Positions 21,773 through 34,800 of a DNA stretch of 64,000 nucleotides are shown here, in pieces. Source of the stretch: Bostrychus sinensis (lineage: Eukaryota > Chordata > Actinopteri > Gobiiformes > Eleotridae). The notes beneath the pieces were generated by a model. The model was not told where the DNA came from. It saw nothing but the letters and a program-made list of their open reading frames with translations, and ran no database searches. Every line of letters starts with the position of its first letter. The first letter of the stretch is position 1. The translations under genes were made by a program, and so were the position numbers. Location of the stretch: the NCBI GenBank assembly GCA_020698575.1, contig CM036253.1, positions 32,541,719 through 32,605,718 on the forward strand. The letters run 5' to 3'.

Positions 21773-22840
21773 TATATCCATTTTAACAGCATGTACAACC
21801 ACAATTTTGCAAAACAAACTCATCACACATGCTCTAGTGGAGTTTGTACAGCTGGCTCTACTGAACGCATCACACCTTCTGCTCTGAATTACCCTTATTG
21901 ATGCACGGCTTTACCAACGAGGGGTAACGGACCTTAAACAGCTCTAGCTAAATGCTGGCTAAAAGTAATGTCCATCAAACGCAGCGAAAGGTCTTTGGCA
22001 TTACTTCGCTAAGACACAAACCACTTTGGTTTATGGTATTCCGTGCTGGTTATGGGCAATTTCTGTGTACTCGTCAACAGTGTGTTTGTGGGAGATGATA
22101 GATGACTTTACAGCAAAAATTCTTCAACTTGGGAAACCATGCCTGACCTTGTCTCCCTACTCTGCTGCTAAAGTCAAAAGTAATTCATTCCATCTTTTAC
22201 TCAACATCGAAAGTGACCAAAAAATGAGTTGTTTTAGAGTGCATCAGGACCTTAGCAGATGCTGACGCTAAAATACTACAAAGCCTATTTTCCTCCTCCT
22301 TTTTCAGAGTCCAAAACTCCAAACGAGTGGCAGTCTGGGTCCAGTTGGAAAATACAGCTTTAGTGATTTACAGATTAACGGGGGGTCTGTGTAGGAGTGG
22401 AATTTCCTCAAAAGGTGTGATATGTAAAGCCATCTTCGGCAGTCCAGAGCGTTGTAGATAGTGATATTTCTGTACAGCTAACAAGAGTTCAGTTCCATCG
22501 ACGAGATCAGATTGTTGTGGAAAGAAGAAAAAAAAAAAAGTCTTCTGAGCGGGATACAAGTAAAATCCATCAGATAAGGGGGAGGGATTGTTGTGCGTTC
22601 AACAAACAAGAGTTAGCAAGACGAGGGCGTGGACGGATAGCGCTAATTGTTCAGAGAAATGATGGACAGAACGGAGTGGAAAGGGGTCAAAGTGCTGGCG
22701 CGGCACTGATTTTGGTTTCTCGGTTTTGGCTGTTTTGGTGGGTCAGTTTGTTTGGGGGGAGGCGAGGGGGGAATAGGGCAGGGGTCATGCAGGATGCAGG
22801 AAGGAGGAGGAGGAGGTGTCTTCTCCAGGACGAGGGGCCT

Positions 22841-25800
22841 CTAACTGCCATAATGCATGGTGTTGCTGGGGATGACCATAGGAGAGGCCATGGAGATCGC
22901 GGCGCCGCCCATGGTGAACTGGTTGGTGACAGGGTAATAGTTCCCACTGCTGCTGGGACCTGACTGTCCGGTGGTGGCTCCTGGAGGACAAATATGAAGG
23001 AGAGATAGTAAGAATTACAGTATGGAGAATAGCATTAAAGTACAAATACTGCTCAGCCATGTTGTATAATATGAATATTTCCACACCATGGCTCGGGCAG
23101 CATTTCAGATCACATTTTCACATGTTCAGAACTGGCTAGCTCAGTTGTTTTGCATCATCACTCAACCCTAGCTTGGCCCTCACAACCCACTGTGAAGCTT
23201 TGGCAATCCTTAGTAGGGGTAATCATTGTATTAAGGCCTAGATACACCAAGGCGACTCCCAGACTGCCACCGATAAGACGGAGCGACAGCTCGTCTCTTC
23301 TCGTCTCCTCTCGTTCCTCCCGTTTCCTCACGTCGCATGACCTTTTTCCCTCTTCACACACCGAAGCGACAACCGACCTAAAGACCGTGTCTTGCGCATG
23401 TGCGTGAAGTAATTACCCACCCAAAGCGGCAGATGGCGCTAGCCAGTGAACAAAGATCAACGGAAGTGACACAATGTTTGCGGAGTACATATGCATGTAG
23501 CGCGCCTTGGTCTGCCACTGTTCTCAGCTTGTTTGAACATTACAGAAGCGTGATAATGGCCGGTTTGGACATTGTTTTGTGTGGATTAGGTGCCGCTGCT
23601 CTGTTACTTGAAGAAGATAACTTTCCGCATGGAATTGCGAGGAATGCAAAAGTGGTGACAGTGCGCTGCCACAGCGGTTTTCATCTCTCGTCACTCCGTC
23701 ACTTCCGCTAAAATTCCCGTGAGCTGATTGGCGCGGCGGCTGTAGTGCTAGGCCTATCAGAGCGCTTCGTGCCAAAGACCAAAGACGCCGATTCAACAAG
23801 GCTAATCGACAGGAAACTAGTCAGACGGCCTCCGTTGTGGGAGCGATGGGGGCAGACGGCGCATACATATCAAAAGGACAGAAATGAGCGACGTGGAAGA
23901 ACCATTAAGACGGCTTCAGACGGGCGATCGTCACCTTGGTGTATACCCCCCTTTAGAGGCAGTTTTATTCCAGTTTTAGTGCTACTTTAGTTAGGGATAG
24001 TCCTGGTTTAGTTCTGGTTTAGACCTCTTAGACCTGGTTAAGACATGGTTTAGTTCTAGTTTAGTGCTCATTTAGACCTGGTTTAGACATGGTTTAGTCC
24101 TGGTTTAGACCTAGTTCAGTCCTGGTTTAGTCTTGGTTAATTCCTGCCTTAGCTCTAGTTTAGTCTTGGTTTAGTCCTCATTTAGACTTTAATTCTGTAT
24201 TTGTTCTGGTTAAGGTATGGTTTAGTTCTCATTTAGACCTGGTTTCGTCTTGATTTAGTCCTGGTTTACACCTAGTTCAGTCCTGGTTTAATCATGGTTT
24301 AGACCTGGTTAATCCCTGGTTATTCCCTGGTTTAGACTTAAATTAGTTCTGGATTTGTCCTGGTTTAGACATGGTTTAGTGCTCATTTAGACCTAGTTTA
24401 ATGGTTGAGTCTTGGGTTAGAAATAGTTTAGTCTTGGTATAGTCCCGGTTTAGACCTGGTTTAGTCCTAGTTTTGTGCTAGTTCAGTTCTGGTAATGTGC
24501 TCGTTAAGGCTGGGTTTAGTCTTAAGTTTTGATTATGACACAGTTTTGACTAGTAAACACTGGGACTCACAATGTCAAAATAAAGTCTACCCTTATTTTG
24601 CGTGTTGCTCCTTCACACTCATGAGCATTAGGAACTGACCACTTCTTAATTGTGTGGCTTTTTGTGTGACCCTAGCACAAGTTTGCATTGTATTGACTTA
24701 CCCTGGACGATTCCTGTGCTCATGATGGAGCCCATCCTGGAGTGGGTGTGGTTGACTATACCTGTGTTCACTGTCAGCACACAGATGGGACAGTTAAGAG
24801 GAGGCACCATGGCAAAGTCTGACCCACTCAGGCATCACAAAGACCACACTCACACACATCAAATCTTAGAGGAGTAGTAATTATTCATTTTTAGCTAATA
24901 AAAACCATTCCTTGAGACGTGTATTCAGATAAGTTACACACGCAGTTTGGTTAAAAGACCTTCTCATTCATTTTTACAAGAAAGCAAACTAAAAACATTA
25001 AATGTTTTAATATGGCAGAACTGAATGGTTGTCTTTTATATATTTGTTAAAATATTCTATCAATTAATAGCACCCAGATTTGATAGTTAGTTACATTTAC
25101 TAAAGTGAACTGAACTATTGTGGTCCGCCACATTTCCATAAACTACTTTAATAATATACTTACTAATAACTATTAATAAAGGTATATTACGTAGCCTTTA
25201 GCTTATATAGCAATTATAGATGCTAATTGCTATATTAAATAAAACTGTTTAACGTTGAGAACTTGCTGATGTTTTCTAGCCAGGCTACTTTGGTCGACTG
25301 GTTGTCAGAATATCTTGATAATTCAACATGTACAATATTTTGGGGCTAATGCTAAATCCACCTTAGAAAATGTATTATGGTCTGTTTAGTTTATGGCACT
25401 ATTCTTTGGAATGCAGCCATAAACCTGAATTCCAATGTAGCTTTCCTGGCAGATTCAGTTGGCACCATCTAGGACAAGAGGCTCCAAGAAAATGTTCTGT
25501 GATTAAACTTTATGTGGACGATAAATAGAAATAATAAATTTCAAAGATTTTTCAGGACTTGTTTTATGCAATAGAAGTGTCTGAACCACACAGGGACTAC
25601 ATTAAGTTTCCACACTTTCCTGCAAGATTGCTAAAATGTCTTCAAATCTATGTTCAAACGACATCTTAAAAATGTTATCCTTCGCCTGAAATCTTGAGCG
25701 AGCGCTCACGTCTGTATCAAAGACTGAGCACTGAGCAGGGTTCAACATATTGTGTTGCTATGCTTCAGACAGACAGCTGCTGCTAAGATCATGAATCTCC

Positions 25801-28800
25801 AACCTAAGGCCTGTGGGTCCAAACCACTCCATGGTGTTGTCAATTTGGCCCTCTCATAAATAAGACTTAGAGTATTACATCTGGACTTTTGTAGTTATGA
25901 GTACAAAATATAAAAAGACAGTATTAATAGGATAACAGAAAATATGAATATGAAGTGAATAAAATATTAACATTACTATTAACAATTTTAATTGTAGAGG
26001 GTACTATAGTTAATACAGAAGTATGCTACCGCCTCTGCGTCGTTGTGCTCAGTGTGCCAGCTACCACCTTGACTAATGAATTTTCTTGTGAAAACCTTGT
26101 AAATATTTGTGTTTTAGTTTGTTTAATGTCAGATTTGGTTCTCTTTTTTTCTGCAGTTTTATGGCGTGAGCAGTTGGAGCCAGTGCTGGAATTTTTCCAG
26201 TTGGACTTCTCTCCGCCATTACGCCAGCGTATAAAGACGTGAGCTTGGACTTCCCCAGGGTCAGGGTCAGGGTTAGGACCATCCCCCTTTGTTCTGAGTG
26301 TGTGATTGGTCAAAAAATTAAGTCCCTGCTCTAGTTCCACCTTTTGTCAAAAACACATAATAAAGCCCACATGAGGTCTCACAGTGTCATTTTTTTCAGA
26401 GATGACTTCTTTTATGATTTCAATTATGCTGCTGCTAACTGAATAATAACTTTCCTCAAATAAAAGGGGAAAAAACACATCCATTCATTCACATAAACAC
26501 GTCAGGATAACAAACCTAAGATATCGTTCTATATTATACAATAAAACTACAAGCTACTGTTACTACTAAAAATGGTGAAGGGAGAAGGTAGGAGGTACAT
26601 TCTACATGGTTTAGTAAAAGAGGAGGCAAACATTAGTATCAACATTAATAGACTGCATGCATTTGCGTTAGCTGCATAAGCACATCACTAGTCTTGTTAA
26701 ACTAGACTAACGGCTAGAGTCTAGAGAGAAGGGCATTAGTGTGGACATAACTGTTTTCGGGCTGCACTGCGGGCTTTCTCTGGGCCTCTCCTACTTGCTC
26801 CCCACTACACCATGTGCCCTGAGCTGGAGTGAAGCCTGGAGGAGTGGAGTTCGTACCCAGCGGGATGAGGTTGTTGTGGGAGGCCGGCGTGCCGCTGCCG
26901 ATCACCGTGCTCAGGTCATAAGCTGCCGGCATCCCTGGGAAAAATGGACACACAACGGTTTAAGGTGACTCTCACGTTCTCTCTCTTCATTCATAGTGTG
27001 TTAAGTTATGTGACTTAATATCAAGCAGAGTTAAATCTAATATCTGTGTTCATAATGCATAGGGATATTACACACTGATGTAAACACCAACAGTATGAGA
27101 TTGCGATAATACAGTCTTAGTCAAAATCTTAAGACAGAGATGATAAATGATAAATATTCACGTCTTGTCTTTAAATCATAACCAGGTTGTACGTAGAGCG
27201 TTAGAATGCAAAAAGATGAGACAGGAGCAAACTGGAACTGCCTTTTTGATCAAACAGGCAGCCTTAGCCTTAAAAAGTAAAAAAACAGAACTGAAAGTGT
27301 CAAAAATAAAGGACACAGCAGCCTCTTGAACTCATTCCTATTGATTCAAAAAATTGTTTAGTTATGCTTTATGCGAATGTTTCCATGGGGCTGGAGGGAA
27401 CGTTGATCCATGTGCTGAAGATGGTTTCACAAAGGGCAGTCTGGAACTGACGCCCGTTATTGTAAACTTTCATCTCCAAGTCCTCTTGAAAGACCCAGCA
27501 ATCACCCCACCCTAATCAATAGGGACGCCCACATGTACTTACAAAAACAGTTGCCATTTGACACTGCTGTACAACCTGAAGCTCCATTGATCCACTGAAG
27601 AAAAAAGCTCCCCAGATCATGATGAACCCTCCTCCACTGTGTTGCACTGAAAACATCTCCAGTGGTACCTCCTTGTCATGCCAGTAAGGTTAAAAGTCAT
27701 CAAGACCATCTAGGTTACATCTTTTCTCATCAGACAGTAAAACTTTGTTCTAACTTTCAATGCCCCATGTTTGCTCCTTTGTGAAGTCCAAAGATACGAC
27801 TGTGGCTTGAGAGGAGACATGGCTTTGAAGATGTGTTTTGCCCTTCTTTTACAAAAGCTCTCTTATGGTTATTGTGCTGCAGTCACCATCAGTAAGGGCC
27901 TTAATCTGGTTTTAGTGCCAGGTCATGACAGTGTGAATGCCTGACAGAAAATTTTTCAGATTTTTTTAATGCACAGATTTTTACTTTTGCACTGAGCAGT
28001 TGTTTGCAGTTAAATGCATTTTAAATAAATTGCCTACTCTTTATTTTTAGTCTTTTCCGGTGTCTTCTTTTTGCATTTTGAAGCACTATTTGGCTATGAC
28101 CCAAAAGCATAAAATGCATATATTTTGTAATCCTCTTAAATCTTAAAGACTAAATATAAATACACTACGTCATAGAAAAATACAAAGGCCAACAGCTGCT
28201 ATTACTGTACATACAATGTAATTCATCTACGTAATGGGAACCCATTATTATGCATCATGTTCACTCAACAGTTGTCTCAGTATTACATGACCAGAGATAA
28301 TGAAACCTTTTATTCTAGCCACTTTTCACATAACAGAATATCATATAACTATATCCTTAAGTGTGTCACAGCTGTTCAAGACAATCAGATTTTCTTTCAG
28401 TCATTTTGTGTCACCAGTTCTGCAGCCTAAAGCATGTCCCACCTAATCATGTACTTCCCTTTTTCCATAGATCACAAATCGGTGTAGGCCATTTTTCATT
28501 ATTTAAGGCTGTCCACTAAAGTACAGTGCCTTGTAATTTAGCTTATTTATCACACTCAAATGTTTCACAATACAAACAAAATGCTGTTTTTAAAGGAATA
28601 TTTCATTTATTAATGGAAAAAAAACATCTAAACCTACCTGGGCCTATGTGCAAAAGTAATCACACCTCTTGTTAAATCATGAATTAACCGATTAACTGAG
28701 TTTTTGGTAAAGCAGAGTAAATTAAAATGGTTCCAAATCTATTTCTCAGGTTTTGGGACTCCAGCAAACCTTGGTGAGCACATTTATTCACAAATGGAGA

Positions 28801-31800
28801 AGACTTGGAACAGTGATGAATCTCCCCAGGAGTGGCCTGAGCACATTAATGACTCATCCAGGACATCCCAAAAGAACCAGAACAAAATTTAAAGAACTAC
28901 AGGCCATACTTGTACATACATGAGCTCGTCTCACATTTGCCAAAAACATCTTATGACTTAAGACTTTTGTAAAAATATTGCGTGGACTGATAAGGCAAAA
29001 GTTAAACTTTTTGGAAGGTGTGTGTCCCGTTACATCTGGTGTAAAACTAACAGCGTTTTATAAAAAGACCAACAGTCAAACATAGTGCTGGAAGTGTGCT
29101 GCTCGGGGGCAGCTTTGCTGTATCAGGACCTGGGCAGTTTTCTGGATGAGTCGTTGATGCGCTCCTCAAGTCATTTTGGTAGTTCAGCCCATCGTAGCAA
29201 TATTCACCACTGTTTTCTCCTTTTATGGATAATGGATCTCACCAGGGATTACTGGAGTCCCAAAGCTTAGCCTTAGATATGGCTTTGGAACATTTTCCTA
29301 TTACTCAGCTTGACCAAAAACTGTGGTTAATCACAGTTAATTCATGATAGGTTTGGAGAAGTTTTCCCTTAATAAATGAAATAATCATTAAAAATAGCAT
29401 TTTGTATTGAATGGTTATCTTCGTCTAATATTAAAAAGTGTTTGCTGATCCAAAACCATTAAGTGTGACAAATAAAAGAAATCCAGAAGGGGGCTAATTA
29501 TTTTCCTCTGCACTGTATAGGCTCTGTGTCCAAACCTGATACAGCCATGCCCTGGCTCATGCTGTAGGCTCCTGTGTTCCACATGTTTTCAGAGGGGGAG
29601 GTGTAGTGTGAGCCTGGAGGGGGGTTTGGGGTGGTGCCCGTGTACCTGCAGAGGCACAGAAAATGTAAGATCATCTCTCAGAAACAGGGAACAATAATGG
29701 GCTTGTGATGTGGAGAGTGGCTCACCTGAAGAAGGGGTTCTTCAGGTCCAGCAGGTTGCTGGACTTAGACCCCGTCTGGTCCACCTGGGCAACAACACTG
29801 ATGTCGTAGCTTTGTCTGGGGGAGAGAGGACACTGCATCTGAAACACCCTTGTAAACAGCAACTTTTAATTGAAGACAAAGCAAAATGTAATAAAAATGA
29901 TTGAAAAATTCAGCTTTGGTACATCCCTAGTCTTAATGTTACCAGGCCTGATACCAGGTTTTTGAGAATCAGCAAATATCTGATACTATTTTACATTTCT
30001 GTTCTTATTTATTTAGGTTGTGCCCCAAATCCACTGTAGATTAATCAGTGTATGTTGGGTAAATCATACACCTTAAACAAATTTTGAGAGTGTAACAAGA
30101 GCTAGAATTTCATAATTTTAATCTGTGAGGAACAGACGTAATTTCCACGGGACCAGATTTGGACTATGATCCTTAGTTTGGAAAACACATGGTGTTTACG
30201 GTCAGTGGCTGCAGCGAAGTACTAAAACAAAATCATCTGATGTGACATCAGGTGAACATTTAATTTAGTTTAGGTAAGGTTATAAAATAACTTCTCTTTC
30301 AGACTGCCATGGTTTAGACTCTGAGCAATAGAAGCACTCAGTTTTCAGTTTTAGATGCTTTGCTAACATAAACAGCCGTTAGTGAACCGTTTTATCCTCC
30401 TATGAGAATGAAGCTGCTCCGTCTCAGAGATGGGACTTGTTTTGAGTGCACACTGGCTCTCTGTCAGTGCTCTCTGTGCAGCACTTTTTGTCTTTCACTA
30501 AACTGGGTTTAAACGATCACGGTGAAAGTGTTCAGTGTGTATAAGTTAAGTGTTGCTACTGACGCGTGATGCAGCACAGCTCAGAATTACACTGAAGTGG
30601 GCCGGACCATGGGTTGGCCTTATTCACCCATCAAGCTGTTGGCTCTGAATTGGCACCAATATCCAATCCTAGTGTTGGCTATGGGTGCATCCGTAATTAA
30701 TTCCTCCTTTAGGCTTTATTATCAAGAGTTTTATTACTGAGAATGTTCAGTAGGATATAGAAGCTTTGGCTGCATGCACACATACTAAGATACATACTAG
30801 CAATCCATTCACTAATGTTTAACAAGGCAGAGATAACTGTGGGATCAGGATCACATTTTTCTATCACTGAACTCAAAGCTACAAGTTAAAGATAAGCTCT
30901 AATCCTCAATTTGTTGTTTTAGTTCTTTAATAAAATAAAAGCAGACATGTTGTGTGTTGTTGAATTTTCACTAAATAGAAAGCCATGACACTAATCACAA
31001 TGCTTTCTCTGACTGTTGCTTTATGTAATTTTCTATATTTGTAATGTTTTAAAATAGAAAAGCCCCAAGACAACTTCAGTGTTGTATTACAAAGATATCC
31101 ACAGATGAAACAAACAGTGTCAAATGAGTAGTGCCATAATGCACCACTAGTTACTGCAGGTCACGTTGGTTGTGCTTTTAAAACTGAGCTACCTGATTTT
31201 ACTACTGCCTTCCTGGGTGCAGTTAGAACAAAATCTATTACCTGTTTGCATATTTCTAACCACACTACTCACCAACAACAACTTTACAGCTACTTTTCTG
31301 CTTTAATTTTATTGAAAAATGTAAAACTCAACAAAAACAGACGTATCTAGTGCTAAAATAGACTTTCTCCAACTTCCCCTGGCCGCCATTATTTAACAGC
31401 CAACGGAGGGCCTCTTACTGGAATGTGCCATATTAAAACCCTGAGGCCTTAAAGCCTTTTTTATTTCACATATAATTCCAAATGCTATATACTATTAGAT
31501 GATTATGCGGGTTCCTGCAATGCATAAAGTGACTTTCTGAAGCTGAATGTTTGTACAGATAGGCACAGATGGACCTTTTCTTTTAACACCATTTCCAAAT
31601 GGTGTTTATTCTGCTGTTAGCAACACTGTGGCTGTTCACTTAGTATTTTATTTCAAACTAAATAACTATGATGGTCTGTACAATCTCTGTCTTTGTCAAT
31701 CTTACTATTCTGTTACAGCCTATAGACTTGGGAGTTGAATACTACTACTATGGTTTTCTTGTTAAAGGTGAAAAAGTTGAGCATACGTACCTCTTGTTGG

Positions 31801-34800
31801 CCACCAGCAGAGCGGTCCCTGACAGCGTGTCTCCTGCTTTAGTGAAGAGGGGGGACTGCAGCAGACAACGGACCTGGTACCAGTGGGTCAGGGGTTCAGG
31901 TGGGCGCCGTCGACAGCCAGATGGTCATCCTGCAACCATAACAGAGAAATGCGTCATTAACAGTGTTTTCCCCTACCAGTAGATAAGGTGGTTGAATAGC
32001 CTTATGTTAGCTTTTTAAAACAACCGCATGTCCGTCCTGTCTCTACATCAGGGTTCATACAGATATCAGCAAGTCTAATTTAATGCTTTTTAATGCCCCA
32101 TGAGAACCCTGTGGATTCTGGTAGATTATGGTCACGTGTTTACAATTCTCCTCTGCTCTCTGTATATATTTGGGAGCATGTGTACAAGTGCAAAGAATTT
32201 TCATGGTGCAACCTTTTACGTCAACCACAGACACATGCAGTGAAGTTATTCTGACAGAATGACAGAAATATGACAAGTTACAGTATTTAAAACCTTTGAA
32301 AAATATAAGACTAAAAATAATACAAATATACGCACTTTTGGCAGGAAGATGCAGAGCTTTTCATGTAGTATCTCTGATGTTTTACACAAAAAACAATCAC
32401 AAAAATTATATTTACTGCCTAGGGCTGTAACAGTATTGGTTACCATGATATCGCAATAACAAAAGTCTCTCCACACTGTCACGGACTCCTGCGGTATCAA
32501 ATGGTAGGCTCCCCTAACAAAAATACAGCGTTCTGTTGTAGTTGCGTGAAAAAAGGCAGAGAGAATTACATACACCATGATCACCAGTTCTACCCAAAAA
32601 CTGTAAATCTAGAAATAACAATAAATACATACAGTACTTAAGTGATAGTTAAGAGCTATAAGCAGTTCCACTTACGCTGAGCCCATAAATGCCACGTCAA
32701 ACCAGAAGGCCAGGCCGTGCACCAGGCCTGAGTGCATCATGTGGAACTTAAAGGGAATCTCTATCCTAGAGGAGAAGAAACATGAACAAAAACAGGTTTA
32801 AGCGCACACACACATTTGGATTAGGTAAATGTATGCATATATCCTAGGTTAAGAATATCCAGACCTGTACAGATCCTCCTCTTTGGCCTCCAGAAAGTTG
32901 ACCGTGTATTTGACAGATTTGGCCATCAGTATACGGATATCAAACGTGTCCTGTGGGCAACATCAGCACTCATTAGACCATTAACCCAAGACAAGAAACA
33001 AAGCATTGTTGTATTGAAGGTGCAGTGTGTAAAATGTTAGACATTTAGAGGCCCACTACCCAATTTTTTAAGAATGTAAAAAAAAAAAGTTTAAATTAAA
33101 AAAAGCTCTCCTCTTTCCTTCCCTTATTTATTTGCTTTTTGTTTTGTTTAAAAGGAACACATTATTGTTTTTTTTCTAGGCTTTTTAAAATAAATTTGGA
33201 CACAATTGCATTAGTATTTCATGTTTTATAACTAAAAACTACAATAGTTACTCTATTGTTGCACCCCTACTTCACTCCATCAGCTCAAAACAGTCTATAC
33301 TATGTGCTGCAAACACTGGAAAGTAGTAGTAACATAAGGTAAAAAGAGTGCAGCTGCCTTAGCACTGAATAAAGCCTTCTACAGACAGTGGCAACAACAT
33401 TATAACATGGTAGAAAGCTCAGAAAAGTGTAGTTAGCAGAATAGGTCCCCTTTAATGTCAGATTAGCGCTCTGCTTCTCTGTGTAAGCAATCAGAGCCAG
33501 CGCTGGAATTGGTGCTGCCAATCCCTTTTCCGAGCATGTGATTGGTTCTATTATGCTTTCCTATAGACTAAAAAATGTGTTTTCCCCAAATACAAGAGAA
33601 AAAAAATTGTGTAGTGCATCTTTAAAGTGTCGTCATTAGTTAGCAGTGAGGTGTGTAGCAAGGAATAGCACAGTTACAAATACAAGGGTCATGCAAGTGT
33701 GATTTATCCAATATGATGAATAACATACTACTATTGGCTGTCGGAAATACTCATCAACTGCTGCCCCTCGAAGAGCCGATAGATCTACACCATGGAAGGA
33801 GGGCTGGTACCTGAGAACAGACAAAGAAAATAATGTTTTTACTCTGTTAACTATTCAGAAACTATATTAAGAATTAAGACTAAGAATACAATTACAAATG
33901 ACTTTACTTATTTAACCTCCTTTTTGTTCCCCACAGCTGTTTTTTTAGGAGTTTTTCCTAAGCGAGAAGGAGGGTGTAAAGACCAGGGATGCCGGTGGAC
34001 TGTTTGACTGTTTCTGTCAGTGTAGTTATTGTTTATGTTTGATTGTGTATTTAGTTATTTGTGAAGCCATATGGGGCGACTGCTGTTGTGATATTGAGCT
34101 ATATTCCTCTAAGAGAATGTGTCTAGGGGTGTAAGGGTACATGTAGTTGTAGTGCATAGTTTGGTATAGCACGGTCACTTGTGTACTGTTTCAATACAAT
34201 TTAGTTATACATGTAATTTACGCTGGGGAACTTCTGTTCACACGAGTTCCCACACAGATGTTATTAAGTGGCACACTGTATTACAAAGCTCAGCCAAAGC
34301 CATCACAAGCACATTACATTTGCGAAGCCAGAGCTTGAAGACCCTCCCACATCACTATTGTCTCCTGTAACAATTTGACTTCCTTGTCAAAAACAATGAC
34401 GGGCAAAGGCAAGTGAATAAGTTAGGAGTCGTGCCAACACTGTTCCATGGAGATCTGGTACAGGCAACACGTCCTATTTGTTAACGCCCTTGAAATGGCA
34501 TCACCTGATTGTAAATCTTGCTATTATAAGTAAAAAGGCAGTGTAATGCAGACACCTTTTACAAAGTCATTCTGATGGAGCCAAACCAATAACAGAGACC
34601 ATAGGTAAAGTTTTTATAGCTGTGGACAATCATATACAGTTGTTGGGTTTAAACACATGGAGGTAACTGATATGAAACTCTTTCTGTTTACTTTATCTTT
34701 TACAAAGAAGACATTTTGCAAGTTACTTTTATCCTGTTTGTACCAAACTGAAGGCTCAAAAAAACTGAACAGAACTGGGATTTTGATGTAGCGTTACAAC

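Larger units (their letters stand above)
14137..22840. other. Intergenic between yipf2 and carm1, repeat-rich
   Basis: No protein gene is supported. yipf2 3' UTR occupies the start and carm1 3' UTR (minus strand) the end. On the minus strand I see no AATAAA between 22840 and the Tc1-like element ending at 21772, so carm1's polyadenylation site may lie farther left (ATTAAA-like sites exist near 19456). The remaining content is SINE, LINE, MITE and Tc1-like sequence listed separately. Confidence 0.6.

Noticed and set aside
22517..22963. 148-codon plus-strand open frame
   Set aside because: Antisense to the last carm1 exon and its 3' UTR; Arg/Gly composition reflects the opposite strand.
23956..24570. 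Regular short repeats suggesting a CRISPR-like array
   Set aside because: Units are degenerate, contiguous and without spacers; eukaryotic context. It is a minisatellite.
26258..26280. AGGGTCAGGGTCAGGGTTAGG, telomere-like
   Set aside because: Only three imperfect units; too short to be an interstitial telomere.
31668..31982. 104-codon plus-strand open frame
   Set aside because: Overlaps carm1 exon 11 antisense and intronic sequence.
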